Below are positions 16,239-24,514 of a DNA stretch of 64,000 bases, piece after piece. Location of the stretch: NCBI RefSeq assembly GCF_900313025.1, contig NZ_OMPQ01000012.1, forward strand, positions 1-64,000, written 5' to 3'. The translations under genes were made by a program, and so were the position numbers. Under the pieces are notes generated by a model. It did not search any database. It was not told the DNA's origin and saw only the letters and a program-made list of their open reading frames with translations. Within the stretch, counting starts at the first letter, position 1. The number at the start of each line of letters is the position of its first letter. Origin of the DNA: Pseudophaeobacter sp. EL27 (GTDB taxonomy: Bacteria; Pseudomonadota; Alphaproteobacteria; Rhodobacterales; Rhodobacteraceae).

Positions 16239-18396
16239 TGCTCATTCTCCGCTCGGTATCAAAGGCGCCTGTCGCAGGCGAGGCTGCCAGGATGCTTTCA
16301 GGGTCAAGGATCATCGCGATCTTGCCGTCTCCCAGGATGGTTGCGGCTGCGACGCCGGCAATTTCTCCGCAGACACCGTCCAGACTTTTGATCACGACCT
16401 GACGTTGGTCGTGGATGTCATCCACTGCCAGGGCGCTGCGTTGTCCGGTTTCGGTTTCTACCAGGAGGTAAACGCCGGGAGGTTGGTCATCTTTCTTTTC
16501 AAGGCCCAAGGCACCGGCGACATCACAGATCGGAACAAAGCTGCCGCGGATTGATAGCAATGTGCCATCTGCGCCGAGGTTGTTGATCATGTCATCGTTG
16601 CCGCGCATGGTTTCGACAATCGAGGTGATCGGAACCACCATTGTCTGATCTGCGACCGAAACAACCATACCGTCCATAACCGCAAGGGTGAGGGGCAGAA
16701 TAATTGTGAAGGTAGATCCTTTGCCAGGCGTCGAGGTGATGTTGATCCGACCACCAAGGCCAGTCACCGCATTTTTCACCACATCCATGCCAACGCCACG
16801 ACCGGAGAGGTTGGAAACCTCTTTGGCAGTAGAAAAGCCCGGAGCAAACAGAAGGTTGTCGATCTCACTGTCTGTCAGCTCGGCATTTTCTGGGATCAGG
16901 CCCTTTTCGATGGCAATCTGTTTCACACGCGGGCGATTGACCCCTGCGCCGTCATCTTTGACTTCGATACAGACCGAACCAGAGCGATGCGATGCCGTGA
17001 GACGAATCTCGCCGACCCGCTCCTTGTTGGCACCTTCACGATCTTCGGGTTTTTCAATGCCGTGATCGACCGCGTTCCGCAGGATATGCGTCAGCGGGTC
17101 AGCCAGGCGTTCAATCACCGTCTTGTCGACTTCGGTGTTTTCACCCTCGGTCACCAGCTTACAGGTTTTGCCTGTGGCGCTGGAGGCTTCGCGCACGATC
17201 CGTGCCATCCGCTGAAACAGCGGCTTTACGGGCTGCGCTCGAATGGACATCACGCCTTCCTGGATATCACGGGCCAGATTCTTAAAGCCCTCCAGTTCGG
17301 TTTCAACGTCCCGCACATCGGCCACATCGAGATTGGCAATTTGCTGTGCCAGCATCGAGTGGTTAATGATCAGCTCCCCAACAGCGTTGATAAGCCGGTC
17401 CACCCGCTCGAGATCCACCCGCAGAGTTGGATTTGGCCCACGCTGCTCAGATTTCGCATTCTCGGCTTTTGGGGCCGCAGGCTTAGTGCCGGATGCTTCC
17501 GGTTTTACCTCCGGTGTTGGTGCGGGGGCCGGCTGTTCAAAAGGGGCTGTGGGGGTCTCTTCAACCATGGCTGGGGGCTCCACTACAGGCGTCGGCTCTG
17601 CTGCTGGCGCGCCACCAAAAGCCGCGTCAAGCGCAGCAAGGGCTGCAGCATCCGCTTCTGCGTCACCGGCACCTTCGATTGAAAGTTCACAGAGGCCTTC
17701 AACAAATTCAAAAACAGCTTCCACTGTGGAGCGTGCTTCGGAGGTGACAAGCTTCAGATTCCAGCTCAGATAGCTTTCTTCTGGGTCAATGCTGTCAAAT
17801 CCGGGCAGCTCCATGACATCCAGTTCGATGTCCAGTGTCCCCATCTCTTTAAGAGCTTGGAACAAAAAGATAGGTTCGTTGCCGGTGCTGTACATATCCT
17901 TGAGAGGACGGAAGTGGATCTGATAGGTCTCTTCGGTCGCAACCTCAGGGATATCAATCGCACTTATATCCATCGGACCACCAAGCCCCATGGGCTCAAA
18001 GGTCAGATCTTCTTCCTCTTCAGGAATGTACTTGTCCAGCGCTTCGATCAGCATGTTGTGATGTGCTTGATCTGTCTCACCACCGTCACGGGCGACCGCA
18101 ACCAGGCTGTAAAGATGATCACAGGAGCGCAACAAGAGCTGAATCAGCGGCTCGTCGAGTTCCATCCGATTGGCACGGACTTCATCAAAAACTGTCTCAA
18201 ATCTGTGGGCAAAAGCCACCAACTCGTCCAAGCCAAATGCGCCCGCGCCACCCTTGATCGAGTGAACTGCGCGGAAGACCGCATTGACAACCTCTGGGTC
18301 GTGATCGCCTCCTTCGATGGCACTCAGACCCTCATCCGTCGCTTCAAGGAGTTCTTCGCACTCCTCAAAGAAGGTATCTTGAATGGATCCTGACAT
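16228..18396 (-). CDS. cheA: Chemotaxis histidine kinase CheA
   Basis: A 722-aa hybrid-free CheA. The Hpt domain holds phospho-His H45 in FRAVHSIKGGAGAF. An acidic/Pro-Ala linker with a CheY-binding-like region spans about 120-320 (a long Pro/Ala/Glu-rich stretch near 260-315). The dimerisation segment (VDLERVDRLINAVGELIINHSM) precedes the ATPase with N-box HILRNAVDHGIE and G boxes DDGAGVN and GRGVGMDVVKNAV. The CheW-like P5 domain ends the protein. It autophosphorylates on H45 and passes phosphate to the two CheY proteins and possibly CheB. It is one base after the first cheY and overlaps cheW. All catalytic motifs are intact. Confidence 0.96.
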   Translation of the reverse strand: MSGSIQDTFFEECEELLEATDEGLSAIEGGDHDPEVVNAVFRAVHSIKGGAGAFGLDELVAFAHRFETVFDEVRANRMELDEPLIQLLLRSCDHLYSLVAVARDGGETDQAHHNMLIEALDKYIPEEEEDLTFEPMGLGGPMDISAIDIPEVATEETYQIHFRPLKDMYSTGNEPIFLFQALKEMGTLDIELDVMELPGFDSIDPEESYLSWNLKLVTSEARSTVEAVFEFVEGLCELSIEGAGDAEADAAALAALDAAFGGAPAAEPTPVVEPPAMVEETPTAPFEQPAPAPTPEVKPEASGTKPAAPKAENAKSEQRGPNPTLRVDLERVDRLINAVGELIINHSMLAQQIANLDVADVRDVETELEGFKNLARDIQEGVMSIRAQPVKPLFQRMARIVREASSATGKTCKLVTEGENTEVDKTVIERLADPLTHILRNAVDHGIEKPEDREGANKERVGEIRLTASHRSGSVCIEVKDDGAGVNRPRVKQIAIEKGLIPENAELTDSEIDNLLFAPGFSTAKEVSNLSGRGVGMDVVKNAVTGLGGRINITSTPGKGSTFTIILPLTLAVMDGMVVSVADQTMVVPITSIVETMRGNDDMINNLGADGTLLSIRGSFVPICDVAGALGLEKKDDQPPGVYLLVETETGQRSALAVDDIHDQRQVVIKSLDGVCGEIAGVAAATILGDGKIAMILDPESILAASPATGAFDTERRMSNAS

Positions 18397-18397
18397 T

Positions 18398-18772
18398 TTA
18401 TGCCGCAGCTCCAGTCACGCGCTTTAGCGCAAAGATCAAAGAGGCATCATCAAATGGCTTGGTAATCCAACCGGTTGCACCTGCGTTGCGGGCACGTGCC
18501 TTCATTTCAGGAGCGCTTTCCGTGGTCAGAACCAGGATTGGCACTTTGGAATTGATATCGGTGCCGCGAAGCTCTTCAATCACACCAAAACCGTCAAGGT
18601 TGGGCATGTTGATGTCGGTGATGACCACATCTGGAGCGACATCATCATACATGTCGACGCCTTCGCGGCCGTCTACTGCACTTACATACTCAAAACCAGC
18701 CTCTTCCAGGGTGGCTGCAAGCAGATTCCGGATTGTGCGGGAATCATCGATTGCCAATACTTTGGTTTTCAT
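18398..18772 (-). CDS. cheY: CheY-type single-domain response regulator
   Basis: A 124-aa receiver. The acidic pair is D9-D10 (LAIDDSRTIRNLL), phosphoacceptor D53 in VITDINMPNLDGF, then LVLTTES with the switch threonine and WITKPF with the conserved lysine. This sequence type (KVLAIDDSRTIR, NAGATGWITKPFD) is typical of CheY proteins in alphaproteobacterial che operons and is a candidate motor-binding CheY. Its start overlaps the upstream STAS gene (ATGA), and its stop is one base before cheA. Confidence 0.93.
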   Translation of the reverse strand: MKTKVLAIDDSRTIRNLLAATLEEAGFEYVSAVDGREGVDMYDDVAPDVVITDINMPNLDGFGVIEELRGTDINSKVPILVLTTESAPEMKARARNAGATGWITKPFDDASLIFALKRVTGAAA

Positions 18773-19056
18773 GCTGTTACCTCGTCTTCAAATCGGTTGG
18801 GCTCAAGCCCCAGGAGCGTCAGGGACTTGCGGCAGGAATCGTTGATATTTACTACCGCGAACCCCAGTTCTTCGGAGCGCCACTGTTGTTCGGCGCTGAG
18901 CAGCAATTGCAGGCAGCGCGATGGCATGGCTGCGACTTTGCTACAGTCGATCTCTACTGCTGCGGAGCGTGCCCCGCTCAGAAATGCTGTGAGCGGACTC
19001 AGCTCAGCAAATGCATTTGGCAATTCCAAAAGATGTTTCTGCGTTTCTGTGGTCAT
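18769..19056 (-). CDS. STAS-domain protein, first gene of the che operon
   Basis: A 95-aa single-domain protein with the STAS pattern: a short beta start, SGARSAAVEIDCSKVAAMPSRCLQLLLSAEQQW and then ELGFAVVNINDSCRKSLTLLGL. STAS proteins at the head of che operons occur in several alphaproteobacteria, but their role in chemotaxis is not established. The usual phosphorylated Ser/Thr of anti-sigma-antagonist STAS proteins would lie near DCSKVAAMPS, which contains two serines and could serve, though this is inference. The gene opens the minus-strand operon and overlaps cheY as ATGA, so it is co-expressed with the signalling proteins. Confidence 0.75.
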   Translation of the reverse strand: MTTETQKHLLELPNAFAELSPLTAFLSGARSAAVEIDCSKVAAMPSRCLQLLLSAEQQWRSEELGFAVVNINDSCRKSLTLLGLEPNRFEDEVTA

Positions 19057-19504
19057 CTTCCGCGATTCTCACCCCCATTGTCGGTGACATGTTTGTGTTT
19101 AGTAGCTTCATAGTTAGGCCTTCCAGCTTAACAATTGATTGCTGCCAACCAGGGGAAACGTGGATTTCTTGCAATCTTAGACCTGGGAAAATCGTGAATT
19201 TTTATAAAGTTTTCAGAGCCCTCCCACGTTTAGATTCTAAATCAATTGCTGGATCCAAAAACATCACAGCCAACAGAGCACTGGGGATACCGTATATATA
19301 GGGGCCATTTTTTCACGTTGGGTACGATCAATTTTTTTGGAGTTCAGATCCCTGCCCAGACAATTGATATGAAGCAAAAGAAGAATTGATTTGTAAAATT
19401 GAAACTACTGGTGGGATCCGTAAGCGGCAAATTAACATCTTTTCTGCAATCTGCTCGCCAGTCACTACGCGGTTTGCCGCGCAAAATGCCGCAGGAGAAG
19501 AAAA
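19057..19504. promoter_or_regulatory. Divergent intergenic region between the two che operons
   Basis: This 448-base gap separates the STAS-cheY-cheA operon (minus) from mcp-cheB-cheD (plus) and must hold promoters for both. It is richer in A/T than its flanks, with a TATATATA run at about 19293-19300 and an AGGAG ribosome site just before the mcp ATG. I found no convincing long open frame, RNA gene or clear palindromic operator in it. The exact promoter positions cannot be assigned by eye. Confidence 0.45.
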
Positions 19505-21871
19505 ATGCAGGGCCTCAAGTCTCTCAAGATTGCTCACAAGCTACCACTGTTCGTGGTTGGGTTTGGTGTGTTGCTTACAGCCATTATTGTAACGATCAGT
19601 ACGATCAACTTTCAGAAAAGCGCCTTTCATCAGGCTGAGAACCAATTCGAATCCCTGATTGCTGGTCGTAAAACCGCCTTTCTTTCGCTTATACGCGGGC
19701 TCAATGCGGATTTGTTGACGCTGTCGAGCACACCTTCGACGGCAACGGCAATCCAGCGACTTTCAGCTGCCTGGAGCAATCTCGGCGCTGATGCCCCGGA
19801 TATCGCCCGCAAAGCCTATATCACAGAGAACCCTTTTCCAGCTGGCGAGCGGCACAATCTGGACCGGGGTAAGCAAACGATTCCCTACAACATTCACCAC
19901 TCCAAATTTCACCCTTCATTTCGAACGCTGCTGACCGCAAAGGGCTACTATGATGCCTTCCTGATCAGCATGCCCGGTGACGTGATCTATACTGTCTACA
20001 AAGAAGACGACTATGGCACCAACCTGTTGAATGGCGCCTATAAGGACAGTGATCTGGGTGTTCTATTCCGCAAAGCGTTGGAAACTGAACCTGGCAAGGT
20101 AATCTTCTCCGATGTGGCCCCCTATGCGCCAAGTGCAAACGCGCCTGCTGCTTTTGCAGCAACCAAGGTTGTAGCCCCTTCGGGGCAAACGGTAGGTGTT
20201 CTGATTCTGCAAATCCCAATGCACATGATCAATAGCATCATGAACGATGCTCAGGGTATCGGCGACTCTGTGGAGATCTTTTTGGCGGGGCCCGACCTCG
20301 CTGCACGGTCGGCCTCTCGGTTTGAAAACGGCCATGCGGTTTTGGATCAACTGCCTGTCAACGACTACCTGGTGCAAGCCCAGGAAGGCAACGGCAGCTT
20401 CACCACTGAGGCAACAGGATTGCGCGGCCAACCCGTCGCGTCCTATGCCGAACATATTCCACTGGAAAGTGGCGTCTGGGTTATTGCCATCGAACAAGAT
20501 CGCGAAGAACTTTTGGCGCCCGTTGTGAGAGATCGAAACGTTCTCCTGATCGCTTCGCTGCTTGGGGCGGCCGTGATGTCCGTCTTTGGATGGCTGTTCG
20601 CTGGTCGGATCACCCGTCCTCTGGATCGGATCTGCCGAAATATGGATGCTGTCTCTTCTGGCAATCTGGAAACTGAAGTGCCGGATGCCGAGCGTGGCGA
20701 CGAGATTGGCGAGATAGGCAAAACACTGGTGTCGATGCAGGAAGATCTGCAACAGGCCCGTATTGCTGAAGAACAGCGCGCTGAGCTGCAACAGGAACAG
20801 CAAGTTGTTGTCGAAAGCATGAGCGCCGGTCTTGTCAGGCTTTCTGAAGGCGATTTCTCTTTGCCAATTGAACAGGCCTTCTCTGGTGAGCATGAAAAAC
20901 TGCGTCTGAACTACAATCAGACAATCGAAACGCTCAGCGGAACAGTTTCTCAGGTCATTGACGCCTCTAGCTCCATCCGCAACGGTGCCACTGAAATCAG
21001 CCGTGCTTCGGATGATCTGTCCCACCGGACCGAAAGCCAGGCGGCAACCCTAGAAGAGACAGCCGCAGCACTGGATGAGTTGACCGCCAGTGTGAAATCC
21101 GCCGCCGATGGTGCGCGTAGCGTTGAAGCCACGATGGAAGAAGCCAAGAAAGAGGCTGAAAACACCGGCGAAGTTGTGCAAAGCGCAGTTTCTGCGATGA
21201 CTGAAATCGAGGAGAGTTCGAACCATATTGGCCAGATCATCTCGGTTATTGATGACATCGCCTTCCAAACCAACCTTCTCGCGCTGAATGCCGGCGTCGA
21301 GGCCGCCCGCGCCGGTGAAGCTGGTAAAGGTTTTGCAGTTGTGGCCTCCGAAGTACGGGCCCTGGCGCAGCGGTCCTCTGACGCGGCGATGGAGATCAAG
21401 ACATTGATCAGCGACAGCTCGAAACAGGTTGAGCGCGGTGTTGATCTGGTCGGTAAGGCTGGTGGCGCATTGAACAATATCGTCGAGCGCGTCAGCCATA
21501 TTTCCAAACTGGTTTCCGGTATTGCCGAAGGTGCAGTAGAACAATCCACCGGGCTCAACGAGATCAATACCGGCGTGACGCAGTTGGATCAGGTGACACA
21601 GCAAAATGCCGCCATGGTCGAACAAGCAACCGCAGCAGGCCAATTGCTCAGCACCGACTCCACGCAGCTGGCACAGTTGGTCTCCGCGTTCAGCATCAAA
21701 GGCGGCGCTGAGAGAATTCAGATGCAGTCAGAGGCGCCGGCCTCTCCGGTCCAGCTTCCATCTGCCCATGGCAACGATGATTGGGATCTCGACGAGGTCT
21801 CACCTGCTCCGTCCAGCATGGCAGCTCATGCCGACGGAAACGCCGCAAAGGATCTGTGGCAAGATTTTTGA
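19505..21871 (+). CDS. Methyl-accepting chemotaxis protein with Cache-like sensor and C-terminal WxxF tether
   Basis: A 788-aa transmembrane chemoreceptor. TM1 is at about 13-33, with a periplasmic sensing domain of about 310 residues that looks Cache-like (YYDAFLISMPGDVIYTVYKEDDYGTNLL). TM2 is near 346-367, followed by a HAMP domain (RITRPLDRICRNMDAVSSGNLETEV) and a second HAMP-like stretch (VVESMSAGLVRLSEGDFSLPI). The cytoplasmic coiled coil carries the universal hairpin FQTNLLALNAGVEAARAGE...GFAVVASEVRALAQRSSDAA. The last five residues, LWQDF, fit the W-x-x-F pattern used to tether CheR/CheB. The start ATG follows AGGAGAAGAAAA. It heads an operon with cheB and cheD. The ligand is unknown. 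Confidence 0.93.
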   Translation: MQGLKSLKIAHKLPLFVVGFGVLLTAIIVTISTINFQKSAFHQAENQFESLIAGRKTAFLSLIRGLNADLLTLSSTPSTATAIQRLSAAWSNLGADAPDIARKAYITENPFPAGERHNLDRGKQTIPYNIHHSKFHPSFRTLLTAKGYYDAFLISMPGDVIYTVYKEDDYGTNLLNGAYKDSDLGVLFRKALETEPGKVIFSDVAPYAPSANAPAAFAATKVVAPSGQTVGVLILQIPMHMINSIMNDAQGIGDSVEIFLAGPDLAARSASRFENGHAVLDQLPVNDYLVQAQEGNGSFTTEATGLRGQPVASYAEHIPLESGVWVIAIEQDREELLAPVVRDRNVLLIASLLGAAVMSVFGWLFAGRITRPLDRICRNMDAVSSGNLETEVPDAERGDEIGEIGKTLVSMQEDLQQARIAEEQRAELQQEQQVVVESMSAGLVRLSEGDFSLPIEQAFSGEHEKLRLNYNQTIETLSGTVSQVIDASSSIRNGATEISRASDDLSHRTESQAATLEETAAALDELTASVKSAADGARSVEATMEEAKKEAENTGEVVQSAVSAMTEIEESSNHIGQIISVIDDIAFQTNLLALNAGVEAARAGEAGKGFAVVASEVRALAQRSSDAAMEIKTLISDSSKQVERGVDLVGKAGGALNNIVERVSHISKLVSGIAEGAVEQSTGLNEINTGVTQLDQVTQQNAAMVEQATAAGQLLSTDSTQLAQLVSAFSIKGGAERIQMQSEAPASPVQLPSAHGNDDWDLDEVSPAPSSMAAHADGNAAKDLWQDF

Positions 21872-21952
21872 TTAACCTATCTCGGGGCGTGTGATTGCCC
21901 CGGGACGACCGTAAACTTCGGTTTTTACCGATCAACCTGACTGGATGACACA

Positions 21953-22960
21953 TTGCCGTCTCAGAACTTATTGATCATTACAACTGACCGGGCTTTTGCC
22001 CGCTCCATTCAAAGCCATATGGAAGCCACCTACCCTGGAATGAAGGTGTTTTTGGCCAACAACCTAATGATGGCCTACAATCAGGCAGAGGCTGCGCAGC
22101 CGGTTTTTGCCTTTGTTGAAGATGGCTTTACCAAGCTGCCTGAATTCGAAATGATGCTAGCGCTTTTCTCGGCACTGGACACCCGCTGGGTTGCGGTGAT
22201 GGACAGTGTCGGGGCAACGCCGGCGCGCAAATCCTCTCCCTTGCTGAACGTTGGGGCCGGGATTTTTGAACTGACCAAAACGGATACTCCACAACAGTTC
22301 TCCCAGTATTTTGACATGATGGTCAAAGCCCCAAGGCGTGACCAAAGCGGGGCTGGCAGGTCCAGCCGCGCAGCTGCCGCCCCCGCGACAGACTTCAAGA
22401 AGATCATTCTGATTGGGTCCTCCACAGGCGGGGTCGAGGCCCTGCGCAGCGTTCTTGTTGGCTTTCCTGCGCAATGCCCACCAACATTGATTGTCCAGCA
22501 TACGGGCAAGAATTTTGGCCAGGGGCTGGTTTCCTTGTTGGATCGCATCTGTGCGGCCAAAGTTGTTCCCGCTGAGGACAATATGAAGCTGGAGCCAGGC
22601 CATGTTTATGTCGCAGCGGGTCAACGCCGCCATATGGGCATGACCCAGCGTAAGCCTATGAGAGCACGCCTAAAAGAAGGTCCACCTATTTCAGGTCATA
22701 TTCCTTCTGTTGACGCATTGTTCACCTCTGCCGTGCCATATGGAAAAGAGGTGGTTGCAACCATCTTGACCGGCATGGGCCAGGACGGGGCCAAAGGACT
22801 TTTGGCTCTACGTAATGCAGGGGCAACCACCTTTGCCCAGGATGAGAAATCCTCCGTTGTCTATGGCATGCCACGCGTCGCCTGGGAAACTGGCGCTGCA
22901 GAAAAACAAGTTTCCCTGGCCCGTATGGCCGGGGCTCTATTACAGGCTGCAAAAGCCTGA
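21953..22960 (+). CDS. cheB: CheB methylesterase with degenerate receiver domain (TTG start)
   Basis: Receptor methylesterase/deamidase, 335 aa. The C-terminal catalytic domain is complete: IGSSTGGVEAL with Ser157, IVQHTGKNF with His183, and TGMGQDGAKGL with the catalytic Asp. The N-terminal 120 residues fold like a receiver by pattern but have lost its chemistry. The β1 acidic pair is replaced by TTD (IITTDRAF), and the phosphoacceptor strand reads FAFVEDGF, with Glu56 about where Asp is expected. Control by phosphorylation is therefore doubtful. No ATG or GTG exists in frame near the start: after the stop at 21938-21940 only a CTG at 21941 and the TTG at 21953 are available. TTG was chosen, with low confidence on the exact start. 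Confidence 0.85.
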   Translation: MPSQNLLIITTDRAFARSIQSHMEATYPGMKVFLANNLMMAYNQAEAAQPVFAFVEDGFTKLPEFEMMLALFSALDTRWVAVMDSVGATPARKSSPLLNVGAGIFELTKTDTPQQFSQYFDMMVKAPRRDQSGAGRSSRAAAAPATDFKKIILIGSSTGGVEALRSVLVGFPAQCPPTLIVQHTGKNFGQGLVSLLDRICAAKVVPAEDNMKLEPGHVYVAAGQRRHMGMTQRKPMRARLKEGPPISGHIPSVDALFTSAVPYGKEVVATILTGMGQDGAKGLLALRNAGATTFAQDEKSSVVYGMPRVAWETGAAEKQVSLARMAGALLQAAKA

Positions 22961-22982
22961 GTTACTTGATAAGGAGTGTGCT

Positions 22983-23540
22983 GTGACAACAGTTTTTTCT
23001 AATACTACCTCGGTCACGGTTCTGCAGGGTGAGTACCGGGTCTCAACAGACCCCAAAGTTATGTTCTCTACAGTTCTAGGTTCCTGTATTTCAGCCTGTA
23101 TTTTTGATGCCGAAAATGGTGTGGGCGGGATGAACCATTTCCTGCTCGCCAATGCCAATGGCGGTGACGTAAGCGCCCGCTATGGCATCCACGCGATGGA
23201 GCTTTTGATTAACGGCATTATGAAAAAAGGTGCCCAGAGACGAAACCTGAAGGCCAAGGTTTTTGGCGGCGCAAAAATGTCGGCGAACCTCTCCGATATT
23301 GGCGCTTCTAATGCCGCCTTTGTGCAGCAGTTTCTTCACGACGAAGGTATTCCGGTCATTTCCTCCAGTGTTGGTGGAACCTCTGCTCGGCGCGTACGTT
23401 TTCACGCGGTAACTGGCAGCGCCCAGCAGACACGGGTCGCAAATGACCGCCGCTTGGGCGAACAGGAATTGGCCGCAGCGCGTCCGGCACCAAAGCCGGC
23501 ACCCGCCGCAGCCGATCCGGGTGGTCTGACCCTGTTTTGA
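22983..23540 (+). CDS. cheD: Chemoreceptor glutamine deamidase CheD
   Basis: CheD deamidates receptor glutamines to methylatable glutamates, 185 aa. The catalytic block is FSTVLGSCISACIFDAENGVGG with Cys35 and Thr30, followed by MNHFLLAN with His52, in the family spacing. The body continues KVFGGAKM, IGASNAAFVQQFL and DEGIPVISSSVGG. The C-terminal 35 residues are a Pro/Ala-rich tail not needed for catalysis. The GTG at 22983 was selected because AAGGAG lies 8 bases upstream; the open frame extends 168 bases further but overlaps cheB. It is the last gene before a strong terminator. Confidence 0.93.
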   Translation: MTTVFSNTTSVTVLQGEYRVSTDPKVMFSTVLGSCISACIFDAENGVGGMNHFLLANANGGDVSARYGIHAMELLINGIMKKGAQRRNLKAKVFGGAKMSANLSDIGASNAAFVQQFLHDEGIPVISSSVGGTSARRVRFHAVTGSAQQTRVANDRRLGEQELAAARPAPKPAPAAADPGGLTLF

Positions 23541-23556
23541 CCAAAAGCAAGAAATT

Positions 23557-23596
23557 GCAAAAGCCCGCCCCGTGCAAGATCGGGGTGGGCTTTTGC
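23557..23596 (+). terminator. Strong hairpin terminator after cheD
   Basis: A 16-bp stem (GCAAAAGCCCGCCCCG with CGGGGTGGGCTTTTGC, one G-T wobble) closes an 8-base loop 17 bases after the cheD stop. The right arm contains TTTT within its outer stem, in the usual A-stem/T-stem terminator style. Stability by eye is high. It ends the mcp-cheB-cheD operon and insulates modABC. Confidence 0.85.
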
Positions 23597-23764
23597 TTGT
23601 GTGACCACAGCTTCCAATCTGTAAATGCGCGAATCTGGTTCACTGATCAGCTACATATTTGACTTGCCCAGCGAAGATCTCAGAGCTACCCAAAAGGGGT
23701 CCACTCGTAACAGGCCCGGGGAGGCTCTGATATCACATCCCGCATCCGGTGTTTTCTTGCTGCT

Positions 23765-24508
23765 TTGATCTTTGCAAGCAGCCTTGGCTCTGCCACAGGT
23801 GTTTTGGCGGCTGATGTCACGGTCTTTGCTGCGGCCAGTCTGAAGAACGCTTTGGACAAAATCACCACGTCCTTTGAGGCCCAAACTGGCTACTCCGTCT
23901 CCCTGTCGCTGGCCGGATCATCGCTATTGGCGCGTCAGATTGCGCTTGGGGCGCCGGCTGATATCTTCCTGCCCGCCAGTCCAGATTGGATGGACCACCT
24001 GCAGGAGCAAAACCGTCTGGTTCCTGGCAGCCGTCGCGCACTTCTCAGTAATCGGCTTGTCCTTGTCGCGCCAAACCAGAGCGCACGCGCCATAACTGGG
24101 TTTGAGGATCCAGCCCTCTTCGCGCAGCTTGGGCAGGGGAAATTGGCGATGGCGCTTGTCGAAGCAGTCCCAGCTGGGATCTATGGAAAGTCTGCGTTGG
24201 AAACCCTGGGGCTTTGGCAAGACTTGGCGCCACATATTGCGCAAACAGATAATGTCCGCGCCGCGCTGGCTCTGGTTGCGGCAGGGGCGGCGCCGCTTGG
24301 GGTGGTCTATGCCAGCGATGCGCAGGCCGATCCCCGTGTAACCGTTTTGGCCGAATTCCCCAGCCAGTCCCACGCGCCAATCCGCTATCCGCTCGCCCAG
24401 GTTCAGGGGGCAGGGGGGCCTGCGATTGACGCCTTTTTCATCTATCTGCAAGGCCCGGAGGCGCAAGAGGCCTTTGTCTCCGCCGGCTTTGACGTGATTG
24501 CGGAGTAG
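23765..24508 (+). CDS. modA: Molybdate-binding periplasmic protein ModA (start uncertain)
   Basis: Periplasmic oxyanion receptor for the ModABC importer. The mature part starts ADVTVFAAASLKNALDKI and continues with SLAGSSLLARQIALGAPADIFLPAS and NRLVLVAPN, matching ModA; the LAGSS serines are among the usual molybdate contacts. The start is odd. The frame is open from 23711 but contains no ATG or GTG. TTG at 23765 gives only MIFASSLGSATGVLAA, a leader without basic residues. The in-frame upstream codons encode ITSRIRCFLAAL, which would complete a normal signal peptide and could begin at an ATC (23732) 7 bases after GGGGAGG. It is followed by modB 6 bases later. Confidence 0.88.
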   Translation: MIFASSLGSATGVLAADVTVFAAASLKNALDKITTSFEAQTGYSVSLSLAGSSLLARQIALGAPADIFLPASPDWMDHLQEQNRLVPGSRRALLSNRLVLVAPNQSARAITGFEDPALFAQLGQGKLAMALVEAVPAGIYGKSALETLGLWQDLAPHIAQTDNVRAALALVAAGAAPLGVVYASDAQADPRVTVLAEFPSQSHAPIRYPLAQVQGAGGPAIDAFFIYLQGPEAQEAFVSAGFDVIAE

Positions 24509-24514
24509 CGGAGC

